64,000 nt of DNA from Burkholderiales bacterium 67-32 (GTDB taxonomy: Bacteria; Pseudomonadota; Gammaproteobacteria; Burkholderiales; Burkholderiaceae_B). The stretch is from positions 186,001-250,000 of the forward strand of contig MKUP01000022.1 of assembly GCA_001898625.1 (NCBI GenBank). The letters run 5' to 3'. Every line of letters begins with the position of its first letter. Within the stretch, counting starts at the first letter, position 1. Positions 20,266 to 30,061 of the stretch are shown one piece after another. A model generated the notes under the pieces. The model made no database searches. It saw nothing but the letters and a program-made list of their open reading frames with translations, and was not told where the DNA came from. The translations under genes were made by a program, and so were the position numbers.

Positions 20266-21873
20266 ATGATGAAACGTCAATCCGCGATGGCTGCCGTCCT
20301 GGCGGGGGCCTGGCTGGTGCTGGTCCTGGCCGGTGCCGTCGTGCTGTACCGCCAGGCCCTGGACAGGCTCCGCGCGGACCTGGACGGCGCGGCCGACGCC
20401 GTGGCCGGTCTCGTATCGCAGCGCATCGCGCAGCATGACGCTCATCTGACGAGCATGGCGGCGCTGGCGCAGCGATCCGATCGTATCCTGCTCGACGAGA
20501 TCGGGCAGGTGGCGGGCGCGATCCGCGCGTTCTATCCGCGCATAGAAGGGGTGGACCTGGTCGGCTGGGAGAACACCTCGTCCCAGGCCGGCTGGCGCAC
20601 GCTGGTGTCCAGCCGCCAGCCGGGGCTGCCGCCCCTTGAGCCGCAGCGCCTGGGCCCGGTGATCGCGACGGCCCAGCCCGGGCGGCCGGTCAGCACGGTG
20701 CCGGAGCCAGGCCAGTCCCGCTATCTGCTGGTCAAGCGATTGCCGCCCGCCGTGGGCCGGCTGGCGCTGGTGCTGACCGTGGATCTGGGGGAACTGGTGG
20801 CCGCCGACGAATTGCCCATGGGGACGCGGCTGGCCCTGCGCCTGGACGGGGCCGCGGCCCGGGTCGACCACGGTGCGGCTTCGCCGGGGAAGGGGCTGCA
20901 CCCGCCCGCCATGGCGGCGGTGCGCATGCTGGAGAACGCCGGCCAACCCATCATGCTGCGCCTGTCCCGGCATCCGGGATGGAGCGATCTGGCCCTGGGC
21001 CGGCCGCTGGCGTTGTTGGTCCTGGTGTCCCTGGCCCTGCTGGCGCTGGCGGCACTGCTGGCCGTGCAGCGGCGCCGCGCCGTGCAGGCTCGGGGCGAGG
21101 CGGAGCGGGCTCGGCAGGCGGGGCGGCTCAGCAAGCAGGAAGCCACCCTGGCGCATGCGGCGCGGGTCAACGCGATGGGGGAAATGGCCTCGGGCATCGC
21201 GCACGAACTGAACCAGCCGCTGACCGCGCTGTTGAGCCAGAGCCAGGCGGCGCTGCGCCTGGCCGGCCTGCCCGGCGCCGGGCCCGACGCCATGCGCCGC
21301 GTGCTGGAGTCCAACGTGCAGCAGGCTCGCCGGGCCGCGGACATCCTGGCTCGCATGCGCGCCTACGTCGGCGCGGATCCGCCCGCGGCGCAGGCTTGCG
21401 ACCTGGGCGAAGTCGCCGCCGACATGGTGGCGCTGATGGGGGCGGACCTGTCGGCCCGCGGCGTGCGCCTCGAAACGGAAGTGGCGGTGCCGCCGCCCGT
21501 CGCGTGGGTGGACCGGGTGCAGGCGGGGCAGGTCATGCACAACCTGATCCGCAATGCCGCCGACGCTCTGGCAGCGGTGCCCGAGGAACGCCGGCGCATC
21601 GTCCTGCGCCTGGACCAGGCCGAGGGCATGGCGCGCATCGTGGTCGACGACGATGGCCCGGGCGTGGCGCCCGACATGCTGGCGCACGTTTTCGAGCCCT
21701 TCCGTTCCGACAAGGAGGACGGGATGGGGCTGGGGCTGGCCATCTGCGAGAGCATCGTCCACCATTTCGACGGCAGCATCTCGGCCGCCAATCGGCCCGA
21801 GGGCGGCGCGCGGTTCACCGTGCTGCTGCCGCTGGCCGGCGGCCGGCGAATCCCACAGGAGCCCATGGCGTGA
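20266..21873 (+). CDS. Membrane sensor histidine kinase
   Basis: 535 residues. Two membrane segments (about 8-28 and 245-265) bracket a periplasmic sensor domain. The cytoplasmic part has the H-box ASGIAHELNQPLTAL (phospho-acceptor His about 313), N-box NLIRNAADAL, and G-boxes DDDGPGVAPDM and GMGLGLAICES. This is the HPK4 class (DctB/FixL-like). The stop overlaps the start of the response-regulator gene, so they form a two-gene unit. The ligand is not evident. Confidence 0.9.
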   Translation: MMKRQSAMAAVLAGAWLVLVLAGAVVLYRQALDRLRADLDGAADAVAGLVSQRIAQHDAHLTSMAALAQRSDRILLDEIGQVAGAIRAFYPRIEGVDLVGWENTSSQAGWRTLVSSRQPGLPPLEPQRLGPVIATAQPGRPVSTVPEPGQSRYLLVKRLPPAVGRLALVLTVDLGELVAADELPMGTRLALRLDGAAARVDHGAASPGKGLHPPAMAAVRMLENAGQPIMLRLSRHPGWSDLALGRPLALLVLVSLALLALAALLAVQRRRAVQARGEAERARQAGRLSKQEATLAHAARVNAMGEMASGIAHELNQPLTALLSQSQAALRLAGLPGAGPDAMRRVLESNVQQARRAADILARMRAYVGADPPAAQACDLGEVAADMVALMGADLSARGVRLETEVAVPPPVAWVDRVQAGQVMHNLIRNAADALAAVPEERRRIVLRLDQAEGMARIVVDDDGPGVAPDMLAHVFEPFRSDKEDGMGLGLAICESIVHHFDGSISAANRPEGGARFTVLLPLAGGRRIPQEPMA

Positions 21874-22487
21874 CCTCCCAACCTCCCGTCTACCTGGTCG
21901 ATGACGACCGCGCCGTGCGCGACGCGGTGGCGCTGCTGCTGTCCACGTACGGCCTGCGCGTGGAGACTTTCGCGCATCCGCTGGATTTCCTGTCCCGCCA
22001 GCCGGAGCTGGAGCCGGGCTGCATCGTGCTGGACCTGCGCATGCCCGCCATCACCGGCCTGCAATTGCAGCAGAAGCTCCAGGAGTCGGGCTGCGGCTGG
22101 CCCATCGTCTTGCTGACCGGCCATGGCGACATGCAGGCATGCCGGCGGGCCTTCAAGGCGGGTGCGGTGGATTTCCTGAGCAAACCGGTGGACGAGCATG
22201 TGCTGATGGAGGCCGTCAACACCGCCTTCGCCGCGCTGGCCCGCTATCGCGAACAGGACGAACAGCGCGTGCTGCTCGCGCGCCTGACCGAGCGCGAGCG
22301 CCAGGTGCTGGCCCTGGTGGCGCAGGGCTACGCGACCAAGGAGATCGCCGCGGCGCTGGAGCTGTCTCCGCGCACCGTCGAGACCCATCGCGCCCACATC
22401 TCCGAGAAGATCGGCAGCACATCGGTGGTCGAGTTCGCCCGCCTGGCGCAGGCGAGCCAGGAGCCGGGATCGGGAGGGAATCCGTAG
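21870..22487 (+). CDS. Response regulator, FixJ/TodT type
   Basis: 205 residues: receiver domain with acidic pocket VDDDRA, phospho-acceptor Asp about 55 in VLDLRMP and Lys in LSKPVD, followed by a LuxR-type helix-turn-helix (LTERERQVLALVAQGYATKEIAAALELSPRTVETHRAHI). GTG start overlapping the kinase stop (GTGA). Cognate partner of the adjacent kinase; a likely target is the next gene, but no operator was identified. Confidence 0.9.
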   Translation: MTSQPPVYLVDDDRAVRDAVALLLSTYGLRVETFAHPLDFLSRQPELEPGCIVLDLRMPAITGLQLQQKLQESGCGWPIVLLTGHGDMQACRRAFKAGAVDFLSKPVDEHVLMEAVNTAFAALARYREQDEQRVLLARLTERERQVLALVAQGYATKEIAAALELSPRTVETHRAHISEKIGSTSVVEFARLAQASQEPGSGGNP

Positions 22488-22578
22488 GGCTACGGATGCC
22501 GGTGCGTAGCGAGCACGATGGGCGGCGGACGCGTCCGCGAGCACACTGCGGGTGTCGATTCCACAGGAGGAAAAAACG

Positions 22579-23049
22579 ATGTCCCGTCTGCTCAAAACCC
22601 TGTTCGTCCTGGCCGCCTGCGCCGGTTCCAGCGCCTACGCGCAAACGCCCGCGTCGCTGACGCTGTCCCAGGCCACCGAGCTGGCCCAGGCCGCCGTGCA
22701 AGCTTGCGCGGCCAAGAATTACCAGGTTGCCGCCACCGTGGTCGACCGCGGCGGCAACGTGCTGGCCATGCTGCGTTCCGACCTGTCGGGCCCGCACACC
22801 GCCGACGCCTCGCGCCGCAAGGCCTACACCTCGCTGACCATGCGCGCGCCCACCTCGGCGCTCGCCAATGCCATCGAGAACAACCCCGGCGCGCGGCAGT
22901 TGGTGGCGATCAACGACTTCCTGATACTGGCGGGCGGCGTGCCCATCAAGGTCGGCAACGAGACCATTGGCGCGATCGGCGTCGGCGGCGCGCCGGGCGG
23001 CAACCTGGACGAGGAATGCATCAACGTCGCGCTGGCAGCCCGCAAGTAA
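22579..23049 (+). CDS. Secreted GlcG/HbpS-family protein
   Basis: 156 residues with a signal peptide cut near SSAYA-QT and one GlcG/HbpS (DUF336) domain: AVQACAAKNYQVAATVVDRGGNVLAMLR, SRRKAYTS, and GGVPIKVGNETIGAIGVGGAPGG. Known members bind haem (HbpS) or cobalamin-related ligands, or act with two-component sensors. The ATG follows a strong AGGAGG. It lies 91 bp after the response regulator gene, suggesting it belongs to that signalling unit. Confidence 0.85.
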   Translation: MSRLLKTLFVLAACAGSSAYAQTPASLTLSQATELAQAAVQACAAKNYQVAATVVDRGGNVLAMLRSDLSGPHTADASRRKAYTSLTMRAPTSALANAIENNPGARQLVAINDFLILAGGVPIKVGNETIGAIGVGGAPGGNLDEECINVALAARK

Positions 23050-23071
23050 GCGAGGCCGGCGGCTCCTGGCT

Positions 23072-24217
23072 TCAGGCGATGTAGCGAAGCCAGCCTGCCT
23101 CGAGCCACTCCTGCAGGGCCGCGCGTTCGTCGTCGTCCGGTTCCGCCGGGCCGCACGGCAGGCGCCGCAGGTCAGCCAGTCCACGAAGGGCTGGGGTCGC
23201 ATCGACCTCGGCCCTTTCACCGTTGATGAACAGCATCCGGCCACGGTGGATCATCAGCGTCCGGCGGTCCAGCACCAGCTCGCCCGATGGCGGCCAGTCC
23301 GTCTCGAGGTCGGGCAGCGTCGCGGGGTCGGGCGTGTCGAACACGACCTCGGGCTTGGGCTCGGTCAGCCAGCGGCCCAGGTGGCGCGCGGCCAGCGCCG
23401 CGTCGAACTTCACGGCCGACACGGCGGCCAGCGCGGCCTCGACCATGGCCTCGGGCAGGGCGGCAGGCTGCCGCACCGCGGGCTGGCCGGCATCCTTGTA
23501 GTGGCCGCGCAGCGCGGACGGCAGGCGCTCGGTCAGCGATTCGGACGCGAATTCCAGCATGCCGCGAGCCAGTTCGGCCAGCGACGGCGAGCGGAAACCA
23601 ATGGAGATGGTCATGCAGTCGTCGCCCTCGGCTATGCCGTCATGGGCGTAGGCGGGCGGCAGGTACAGCATGTCGCCCGCTTCCAGCACGAATTCCTCGG
23701 TGGGCTCGAAATGGCGCAGCACCTTGAGCGGCGCGTCGGGGTCCAGCTCCAGGTCGCGCTGGCGGCCGATGCGCCAGCGCCGGCGCCCGCTGGCCTGCAA
23801 GAGGAAGACGTCGTAGCTGTCGAAGTGCGGACCGACGCCGCCGCGATCGGTGGCGATGCTGATCATCACGTCGTCCAGCCGCGCGTCGGGAATGAAGCGG
23901 AACCGCGTCATCAGGTCGGCCGCCGCGTCGTCGTGCAGGTTCACGCCCTGGACCAGCAGCGTCCACTCGGGTTCGCGCGCCGGCGGCAGCCGCCCGAACG
24001 GGCCGCGCTCCATCTGCCAGGCGCCTTGTTCGCGCCATACCAGCCGTGATTCGACCTCGTCCTGGCGGGCAAGCCGCTTGACCTGGGCGATGGACAGCGG
24101 CGGCCGGAAGTTTTCGAAGGCGCCGCGTATCAGCAGCGGCTTGCGCTGCCAGTGGCGCTGCATGAACTGGGACGGCGAGAGGCCGCCCAGGAGGCGGGTG
24201 GGAAGGTCGGGATTCAT
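23072..24217 (-). CDS. JmjC/cupin-type ribosomal oxygenase (YcfD/RoxA-like)
   Basis: 381-residue Fe(II)/2-oxoglutarate dioxygenase. E. coli YcfD hydroxylates an arginine of ribosomal protein uL16. The iron triad is visible: HFDSYDVFLLQ (HxD) and the distal His in PPAYAHDG; GRRRWRIG precedes strand pairing. The C-terminal about 100 residues form the winged-helix/dimer part typical of the family. Divergent from the SlyD-like gene with 78 bp between them. Confidence 0.88.
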   Translation of the reverse strand: MNPDLPTRLLGGLSPSQFMQRHWQRKPLLIRGAFENFRPPLSIAQVKRLARQDEVESRLVWREQGAWQMERGPFGRLPPAREPEWTLLVQGVNLHDDAAADLMTRFRFIPDARLDDVMISIATDRGGVGPHFDSYDVFLLQASGRRRWRIGRQRDLELDPDAPLKVLRHFEPTEEFVLEAGDMLYLPPAYAHDGIAEGDDCMTISIGFRSPSLAELARGMLEFASESLTERLPSALRGHYKDAGQPAVRQPAALPEAMVEAALAAVSAVKFDAALAARHLGRWLTEPKPEVVFDTPDPATLPDLETDWPPSGELVLDRRTLMIHRGRMLFINGERAEVDATPALRGLADLRRLPCGPAEPDDDERAALQEWLEAGWLRYIA

Positions 24218-24295
24218 GGGGATGCTTCGGTCCGGGAGGGGCGGGGCCAGCCTGTAGAATGAAAGGCCATCCAACGTATACGGGAAACCAAGATT

Positions 24296-24898
24296 ATGAC
24301 CGCTTCCAACAGCGATCCGGCCCTGGCCGTCGGCGAGAATACCGTCGTCACGGTCGAGTTCTGGATCATGAGCACGGACGGGGAAGCGCTCGATGACAGC
24401 GATGGCCCCGTGAGCTTTCTCCATCGCGGGCTGGACAGCCTGCTGCCTCGCCTGGACGACGGCCTGGAAGGCAAGACCGCCGGTTTCGAGCAGACCTTCC
24501 ATCTCGAGCCCAGCGATGCGTTCGGCGACTACGATCCGGAACTGCTGCGGGTCGAGCCGCGTTCGCGTTTCCCGGAGCCGATCGAGGTCGGCATGCAGTT
24601 CGAGGGAGTGCCCGGAGATGCCGAGGACGACGAGGACACCGAGGTCGCGCCCGACGACGGCGACAGCGACGAGAACGCGTTGATCTTCTCGGTCACCGAC
24701 CTGACTGACGACAAGGTGGTGCTCGACGCCAACCATCCCTATGCGGGCATGGCGCTGCGCGTGCGCATCAAGTTGCTGGAGGTCCGCCCGGCCGATCCGG
24801 AAGAGATCGAGCAGGGATACGCCGACAGCGACGAGGAAAGCGATGATGTCCTGGATGCGCTGATCGAAGCCCGGCGCAACCCCGGCACGCTGCATTGA
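24296..24898 (+). CDS. SlyD-like FKBP-type peptidyl-prolyl isomerase
   Basis: 200 residues with the FKBP/insert-in-flap layout of SlyD: an N-terminal FKBP strand (TVVTVEFWIMSTDGEALDD), PVSFLHRGLDSLLPRLDDGLEGK, the flap region HLEPSDAFGDYDPEL and closing strands near LDANHPYAGMALRVRIKL. The flap insert is interrupted by a strongly acidic stretch (about residues 105-122). The C-terminal tail is acidic rather than His-rich, so nickel binding as in E. coli SlyD is unlikely. Confidence 0.88.
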   Translation: MTASNSDPALAVGENTVVTVEFWIMSTDGEALDDSDGPVSFLHRGLDSLLPRLDDGLEGKTAGFEQTFHLEPSDAFGDYDPELLRVEPRSRFPEPIEVGMQFEGVPGDAEDDEDTEVAPDDGDSDENALIFSVTDLTDDKVVLDANHPYAGMALRVRIKLLEVRPADPEEIEQGYADSDEESDDVLDALIEARRNPGTLH

Positions 24899-24914
24899 GC
24901 CGGGGCCGCCTTGC

Positions 24915-25955
24915 CTAGCGGGGCTGCGGAGGACGCAGCACCGTGTTGGCGTTTTCCACCCGGAAGACGTCCCGGTTGCCGGGCTCCACGCTCACCTTGA
25001 GCCAATGGGCGGGTTCCGGCGCGGCGGGCGTCGCGACGCGCGCCACGTTCTGCAGCGTCTTGCCGTTGAACTTGAGCGGATGATCCGCCAGGGCGTGGCG
25101 TGACCGGCTGTGGTCGGGCGACGGGCCGCCGCCGTGCACGACCAGTACCTGGCCGGCATATTTGGCGGCCAGCCGGGCCAGGTCCGCTTTCAGCGCGGCA
25201 TACGGATCGACGCCGCCGGCCAGGGTGTGCCGGCCTTCGAAGTGTGGGTCGGCGGAGAAGGCCAGGACCAGGCCGCGCGCCTTGAGCCGCGTGGCGGCCG
25301 CGAAGGCCTGCCGCAGCCACGAGGTATCGGCCTGGACCCTTTCCTCGTATTCGCCGTTACGTCCGGCGCCTGTGCGGTAGTTGTTCTGGTTGCCCGGGAC
25401 GTTCAGGGTGACGAACAGCACGTCGCCGTATTCCCAGCGCGCATTCTCGGGATAGCCGCGGAAACGCGCGGTCTCGCTCTGGCGTTGCAGGTCCAGCTTC
25501 AGCATGCCCAGTGAGTCGTCCGGATCGAAGAACAGCTCGCGCAGCCGGTTCAGGCGTTCGACCGGGCCGAACTGCCCCGCGGCGGGGCGGTCGCACTCGG
25601 CCCAGTCGTTCTCGCCCGGGACCAGCACCAGCGGGACCGGACTGCCGTCCAGCAGGGCGTGCCGGCGGGCGTAGGTCTTGTCGTCGCAGCGTTCGTCGCG
25701 CCCCTTGATGTTGCCGGTGTGGATGGCCAGGTCGGTCTCGGTGCCGAACTGGGCCAGCATCTGGGCGACGGCGGCTTCCTCGCTATCGTGCGCGGGCACG
25801 CCGCCCAGCAGGGCGAAGGCGAAACCCTGGCGGGCCGCGTAGCCCGATTCGGCGTTGGTGGTGGCGGCCGCCGCCGGCGCCATCGCCGCGCACGCCAGCG
25901 CCGCTGCCAGCAGCAGGCGGGGCCAGGAGAGCGGGCGCGGCGTCGGTGCGGTCAT
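24915..25955 (-). CDS. Exported calcineurin-like phosphoesterase homologue
   Basis: 346 residues with a signal peptide ([17 protein letters not shown]). The metallophosphoesterase motifs are only partly kept: [13 protein letters not shown] stands where GNHE occurs and [11 protein letters not shown] where GD..D occurs; FSADPHFEG lies late. Activity is therefore uncertain. Its ATG overlaps the mutS stop by 4 bp (ATGA), so the two are cotranscribed, which is an odd partnership for a periplasmic protein. Confidence 0.72.
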   Translation of the reverse strand: MTAPTPRPLSWPRLLLAAALACAAMAPAAAATTNAESGYAARQGFAFALLGGVPAHDSEEAAVAQMLAQFGTETDLAIHTGNIKGRDERCDDKTYARRHALLDGSPVPLVLVPGENDWAECDRPAAGQFGPVERLNRLRELFFDPDDSLGMLKLDLQRQSETARFRGYPENARWEYGDVLFVTLNVPGNQNNYRTGAGRNGEYEERVQADTSWLRQAFAAATRLKARGLVLAFSADPHFEGRHTLAGGVDPYAALKADLARLAAKYAGQVLVVHGGGPSPDHSRSRHALADHPLKFNGKTLQNVARVATPAAPEPAHWLKVSVEPGNRDVFRVENANTVLRPPQPR

Positions 25956-28660
25956 TGCGGCAGGGCCAGGCTCTTGAGCCGGTAGAGTTCGTCCAGCGCC
26001 TCGCGCGGGCTGAGGCGGTCCGGGTCGATGCCGTCCAGCGCGTCCCGCACGGCTTCCATGGCATGCTCTCGCGCCTGATCCATCTCCTGCGCTTCGGCGG
26101 CTTCGTCCTGCGGCGGTGCGAACAGCGCCATCTGCGGGACCTGGGCGCCTTGCGTCTCCAGTTTTTCCAGTTCGCGCCGCGCCATGCGCACGACCGCGGC
26201 GGGGATGCCCGCGCGCTGCGCGACCTGGATCCCGTAGCTGCGGCTCGCGGGGCCTTCGCGCACCTCGTGCAGGAAGACGATGCCCTTGTGTGATTCCGCC
26301 GCGGCCAGGTGCACGTTGGCGACCTCGGGGCGCACCGAGGGCAGGCGCGTCAGTTCGAAATAATGCGTGGCGAACAGGGTCAGCGCGCGGTTCTGCGACA
26401 CAAGCTGGAAAGCGATCGCCCAGGCCAGGGCCAGGCCGTCGTAGGTCGAGGTGCCGCGGCCGATCTCGTCCATCAAGACCAGGCTGTCGGAAGTGCTGGA
26501 CGACAGGATGGCGGCTGCCTCGATCATCTCCATCATGAAGGTGGAGCGTCCGCCCGCCAGGTCGTCGGCGGCGCCGATGCGGGTGAATACGCGGTCGATG
26601 CGGCCGATGCGCGCTGCCCGCGCCGGCACGAAGCTGCCGATGCGCGCCAGCAGCACGATCAGCGCGGTCTGCCGCATGTAGGTCGATTTACCGCCCATGT
26701 TGGGGCCGGTGATCAGCAGCATGCGGCGGGTCTGCGCCAGCCGGCAGTCATTCGGCGTGAAGCGTTCGATGACCCGTTCCACCACTGGATGGCGGCCCTG
26801 CTCGATCTGGATCTCGGCGGTGTCCAGCAGCTCGGGCGCGACCCAGTCGTTGGTGCGGGCATGGAAGGCGAGGGCGGCCAGCACGTCGATCTCGGCCAGC
26901 GCCGCGGCCGTCCGCGTCAGCGCGCGCACGTGCGGCGCCAGGGTGTCCAGCAACTGCTCGTACAGCCATTTCTCGCGCGCCAGTGCGCGGTCCTGGGCGG
27001 ACAGGATCTTGTCCTCCCAGGTCTTGAGCTCGGGCGTGATGTAGCGTTCGGCGTTCTTGAGCGTCTGCCGGCGGCGGTAGTCGTCGGGGACCTTGTCGGT
27101 CTGGCCGCGCGTGACCTCGATGAAGAAGCCGTGCACCCGGTTGAACTCCACGCGCAGATTGGCGATGCCCGTGCGTTCGCGCTCGCGCTTTTCCAACTGC
27201 ACCAGGAAGTCGCCGCTGTGCGATTCCAGTGCGCGCAGCTCGTCCAGTTCGGCATCGAAGCCGGCGGCCAGCACGCCGCCGTCGCGTACGTTGACGCCGG
27301 GCTCGGCGGCGACGGCGCGCGCCAGCAGCTCGCCAATGGCCGGATCGGGCGCGAGCTGGGCCGCCAGTTCGGGCAACCGCGCCTGCGTGTCGGCCGACAG
27401 CATCGAGCCTTCGCCGGCCAGGCGCAGCACCATGGCGTGCAATCCGGGCAACAGCTCCAGCGCGTCGCGCAGGCTGGCCAGTTCCCGCGGCCGCACCGAG
27501 CGCAGGGCCACGCGCGCGGAGATGCGCTCCACGTCCGGCAGCGGCGACAGCGCGTCCTGCAGCAGGCGCGGATCGCCGCCATCGAGCAGGGTTTCGATGG
27601 CGCGCAGGCGGGCGGCGGCGGGATCGTTGTCGCGCAGGGGGTGGTGCAGCCAGCGTCGCAGCAGCCGGCTGCCCATGGGCGTCTGGCAGTGGTCCAGCAC
27701 CGAGAACAGCGTGGGGGACTCTTCGCCGCGCAGGGTTTCGGTCAACTCCAGGTTGCGCCGCGTGACGGGGTCGAGCAGCACGTACTGGCTGGCGCGGTCC
27801 GCGGTCAACTGCTGCACGTGCGCCAACGCCTGGGACTGTGTGTTCGAGACGTAGCGTAGCAGCGCGCCCGCGGCGCAGATGGCCTCGGGCATGTCCTCGA
27901 CGTCGAAGCCGGCCAGCGAGTCGGTGCCGAAGTGGTTCAGCAATTGCTGGCGGGCGCCGCTGGTCTCGAAATGCCAGACCGGCACCGGGCTGATGGGGGC
28001 GCTGAAATCGACCGGCAGCGGCTGGCCCTCGGCCAGTATCACTTCCGCCGGCGAGATGCGATGCAGCTCGCTCGCCAGCAGGGCGGGCGCACACTCGGTC
28101 AAGCGGAACTCACCGCTGGCCAGGTTCAGCCACGCGATGCCCAGGCGGCCCGTCTTGCCGTTGCCCGGCTGGACCGCGGCAACGGCGCGATCGGCCTTGG
28201 CCGGAAGCAGGGCTTCGTCGGTCAGCGTGCCGGGCGTCACGATGCGGACGATGCGGCGTTCCACCGGTCCCTTCGAGGCGGCGGGGTCGCCGATCTGTTC
28301 GCAGATCGCGACCGACTCGCCCAGCTTGACCAGCCTGCCCAGGTATTGCTCGACGGCATGGAAAGGCACGCCCGCCATCCGTATGGGCACGCCATTGGAG
28401 GCGCCGCGGGTGGTCAACGTCAGGTTCAGGAGACGCGAGGCTTTTTCCGCATCGTCGTAGAACAGCTCGTAGAAATCGCCCATGCGGTAGAACAGCAGCA
28501 GAGGGCCGGCTTCGGCCTTCAGGCGGAGATACTGCTGCATCATCGGCGTGTGACCCGCGGAGTCGGTGCCTGGTTTCGCTAGGGAATTTCTTGGGGAGGC
28601 GCGTCTTGCCTCGCTTTCCTGATGATCGTTCGTCGTTTCTTGCGGCACGTTTGGACCCAA
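25952..28660 (-). CDS. mutS: DNA mismatch repair protein MutS (start altered near prophage junction)
   Basis: Recognises mismatches and recruits MutL. The mismatch-binding motif DFYE is in [13 protein letters not shown], Walker A is GPNMGGKST, Walker [10 protein letters not shown], and the C-terminal dimerisation helices are present. E. coli MutS starts only nine residues before HTPMMQQYL; here [10 protein letters not shown] is kept but no ATG precedes it. In frame upstream only GTG (28648) and TTG (28660) are available; internal ATGs at 28543 and 28540 would cut off HTP. The leader has codons unusual for this host (AGA, CTA). Coordinates given use the TTG. The integrase gene begins about 120 bp away. 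Confidence 0.9.
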   Translation of the reverse strand: MGPNVPQETTNDHQESEARRASPRNSLAKPGTDSAGHTPMMQQYLRLKAEAGPLLLFYRMGDFYELFYDDAEKASRLLNLTLTTRGASNGVPIRMAGVPFHAVEQYLGRLVKLGESVAICEQIGDPAASKGPVERRIVRIVTPGTLTDEALLPAKADRAVAAVQPGNGKTGRLGIAWLNLASGEFRLTECAPALLASELHRISPAEVILAEGQPLPVDFSAPISPVPVWHFETSGARQQLLNHFGTDSLAGFDVEDMPEAICAAGALLRYVSNTQSQALAHVQQLTADRASQYVLLDPVTRRNLELTETLRGEESPTLFSVLDHCQTPMGSRLLRRWLHHPLRDNDPAAARLRAIETLLDGGDPRLLQDALSPLPDVERISARVALRSVRPRELASLRDALELLPGLHAMVLRLAGEGSMLSADTQARLPELAAQLAPDPAIGELLARAVAAEPGVNVRDGGVLAAGFDAELDELRALESHSGDFLVQLEKRERERTGIANLRVEFNRVHGFFIEVTRGQTDKVPDDYRRRQTLKNAERYITPELKTWEDKILSAQDRALAREKWLYEQLLDTLAPHVRALTRTAAALAEIDVLAALAFHARTNDWVAPELLDTAEIQIEQGRHPVVERVIERFTPNDCRLAQTRRMLLITGPNMGGKSTYMRQTALIVLLARIGSFVPARAARIGRIDRVFTRIGAADDLAGGRSTFMMEMIEAAAILSSSTSDSLVLMDEIGRGTSTYDGLALAWAIAFQLVSQNRALTLFATHYFELTRLPSVRPEVANVHLAAAESHKGIVFLHEVREGPASRSYGIQVAQRAGIPAAVVRMARRELEKLETQGAQVPQMALFAPPQDEAAEAQEMDQAREHAMEAVRDALDGIDPDRLSPREALDELYRLKSLALPQ

Positions 28661-28780
28661 TTACACCTATCTAAATCCATCAACACTTACGCCGTTGGCG
28701 TAGGTTTTTGTCCTTGTTCTGGACAAGCTACGCTGTCAGTAATAGCATGCCGGCACAAAGTTACGCCGACTTGGATCGAC
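28544..28780. other. Probable left prophage junction (attL region)
   Basis: Between the certain MutS coding sequence and the integrase ATG. Base composition drops from GC-rich host to AT-richer sequence near 28570-28680. It holds two inverted repeats, TACGCC-GTT-GGCGTA (28688-28702) and TTGTCC-N7-GGACAA (28708-28726). The second has the arm and 7-bp spacer layout of a tyrosine-recombinase core. The exact crossover cannot be fixed without attR. Confidence 0.6.
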
Positions 28781-30061
28781 ATGCAATTTGACGCGCGCGC
28801 AGCGAAGCTTTTGCAGCCAGGGCAACACATTACCATCGACGCTCACCCTGGGCTGCGACTGAAGGCAACTGCTACAAAGCGGACCTGGATCTATCGGTAC
28901 AAAAGTCCGGTCGACGAGCGCATGCGCCAGATCAAGCTGGGGCAGTGGCCAGCGATGTCGTGGCATGCTGCAGTAGCGCAGTGGGAAGTGCAGCGCGCGA
29001 GGCGCGACGCCGGTGGCGATCCGGCGCTGGAGAAGAGACAGGCGCGCCAGGCTGTCAAGCTGGCCGTGGTCGACAAAGTCGGCGCGCTGACGGTGCGGCG
29101 AGTCTGTGACCTCTACCTCGAGGGGCATATAAGCCGTCGGGCGGAGAAGGGGCGGGGCGAGGTGGCCAGGTTGTTCAATACCATGCTCGATGGCATTGAG
29201 AACATGCTGGCCGTCGACGTCACTCGTACGGTGGCGTTTGCCCACATCAAGAAATACGACGAGTCACCGGTGATTGCGAGCAACCTGCGGCGCGAGCTCG
29301 GGGCGGCCTGGGACTATTGTTTGGACTCGGGAGATCTGCTCGAAGACACGCCCAACTGGTGGCGCTTGATTCTGCGAGGGAAGCTCAAATCCAAGGGTAG
29401 AGCCAAGCTGGGAGTCAAGGCGGGGAAAAAGAAACGCGTGCTCAGCCCGGAGGAGGCGGGCCAGGTTATCCGATGGCTCCCGAATTTCTCCAACAATGTC
29501 GACGATATGTTGACGCTATACCTGTGGACTGCTGTGCGGGGCGCCGAGATCGAGAAGATCGAGGGGAGGGAGGTTCAGGAGGAGGCGGACGGCCTCTGGT
29601 GGACAATCCCCAAACACAAAACCAAGAACGTCAATCGAGAAGAAGCCGATGATCACCGCGTTCCTTTGGTGGGGCGGGCGGCCATCGTAGTGCGCCGGCG
29701 GAAGGAGGCCTACGGCGATGGTTATCTATTCCCCTCGGACAGCAAATTCGGCTATTTCCCGCAGAAATCGGCCTCGGGATCGGTCTACTACCACATGCCG
29801 TACTGTCGGACCATGCCCGAGAGGGAGCGGGCGCGTTTGCCGGTGGAGAACTGGGCGCCGCACGACCTGCGGCGAACGTCCAGGACATTCCTGGCGGCGC
29901 TCGGCTGCCCGCGCGACGTGGGGGAGGTCATCCTCGGGCACATGCTCGAGGGCGACGAAGGCACGTACAACCGCTATACGTTCGATAAGGAACGTCTTCA
30001 TTGGCTCACGCACCTGTCTGACTATCTGGAACAACTGGCGGTTCATCGACCTTCCGCTTAG
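28781..30061 (+). CDS. int: Prophage tyrosine integrase (DUF4102/P4-like)
   Basis: 426-residue site-specific recombinase. The N-terminal arm-binding domain of the DUF4102 type (HPGLRLKATATKRTWIYRYK; MRQIKLGQWPAMSWHAA) fixes the start at ATG 28781; the track ORF extends 53 codons further into the junction without resemblance. Catalytic residues: Arg in TAVRGAEI, Lys near HKTKNVN, HDLRRTSR, LGHMLEG and Tyr in TYNRYTF. It reads into the prophage, converges with the AlpA-like gene and overlaps it by 56 bp. Confidence 0.92.
   Translation: MQFDARAAKLLQPGQHITIDAHPGLRLKATATKRTWIYRYKSPVDERMRQIKLGQWPAMSWHAAVAQWEVQRARRDAGGDPALEKRQARQAVKLAVVDKVGALTVRRVCDLYLEGHISRRAEKGRGEVARLFNTMLDGIENMLAVDVTRTVAFAHIKKYDESPVIASNLRRELGAAWDYCLDSGDLLEDTPNWWRLILRGKLKSKGRAKLGVKAGKKKRVLSPEEAGQVIRWLPNFSNNVDDMLTLYLWTAVRGAEIEKIEGREVQEEADGLWWTIPKHKTKNVNREEADDHRVPLVGRAAIVVRRRKEAYGDGYLFPSDSKFGYFPQKSASGSVYYHMPYCRTMPERERARLPVENWAPHDLRRTSRTFLAALGCPRDVGEVILGHMLEGDEGTYNRYTFDKERLHWLTHLSDYLEQLAVHRPSA

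Noticed and set aside
26309-27859. 516-codon plus-strand ORF opposite mutS
   Set aside because: Shadow ORF; His/Gln/Arg-biased and without domain features.
28622-28780. N-terminal extension of the integrase to ATG 28622
   Set aside because: The added 53 residues do not resemble integrases, run antisense into the mutS leader and lack a ribosome binding site; DUF4102 homology starts at 28781.
28544-28780. tRNA gene as integration target
   Set aside because: No cloverleaf or T-loop consensus seen near the integrase; the junction faces mutS instead.
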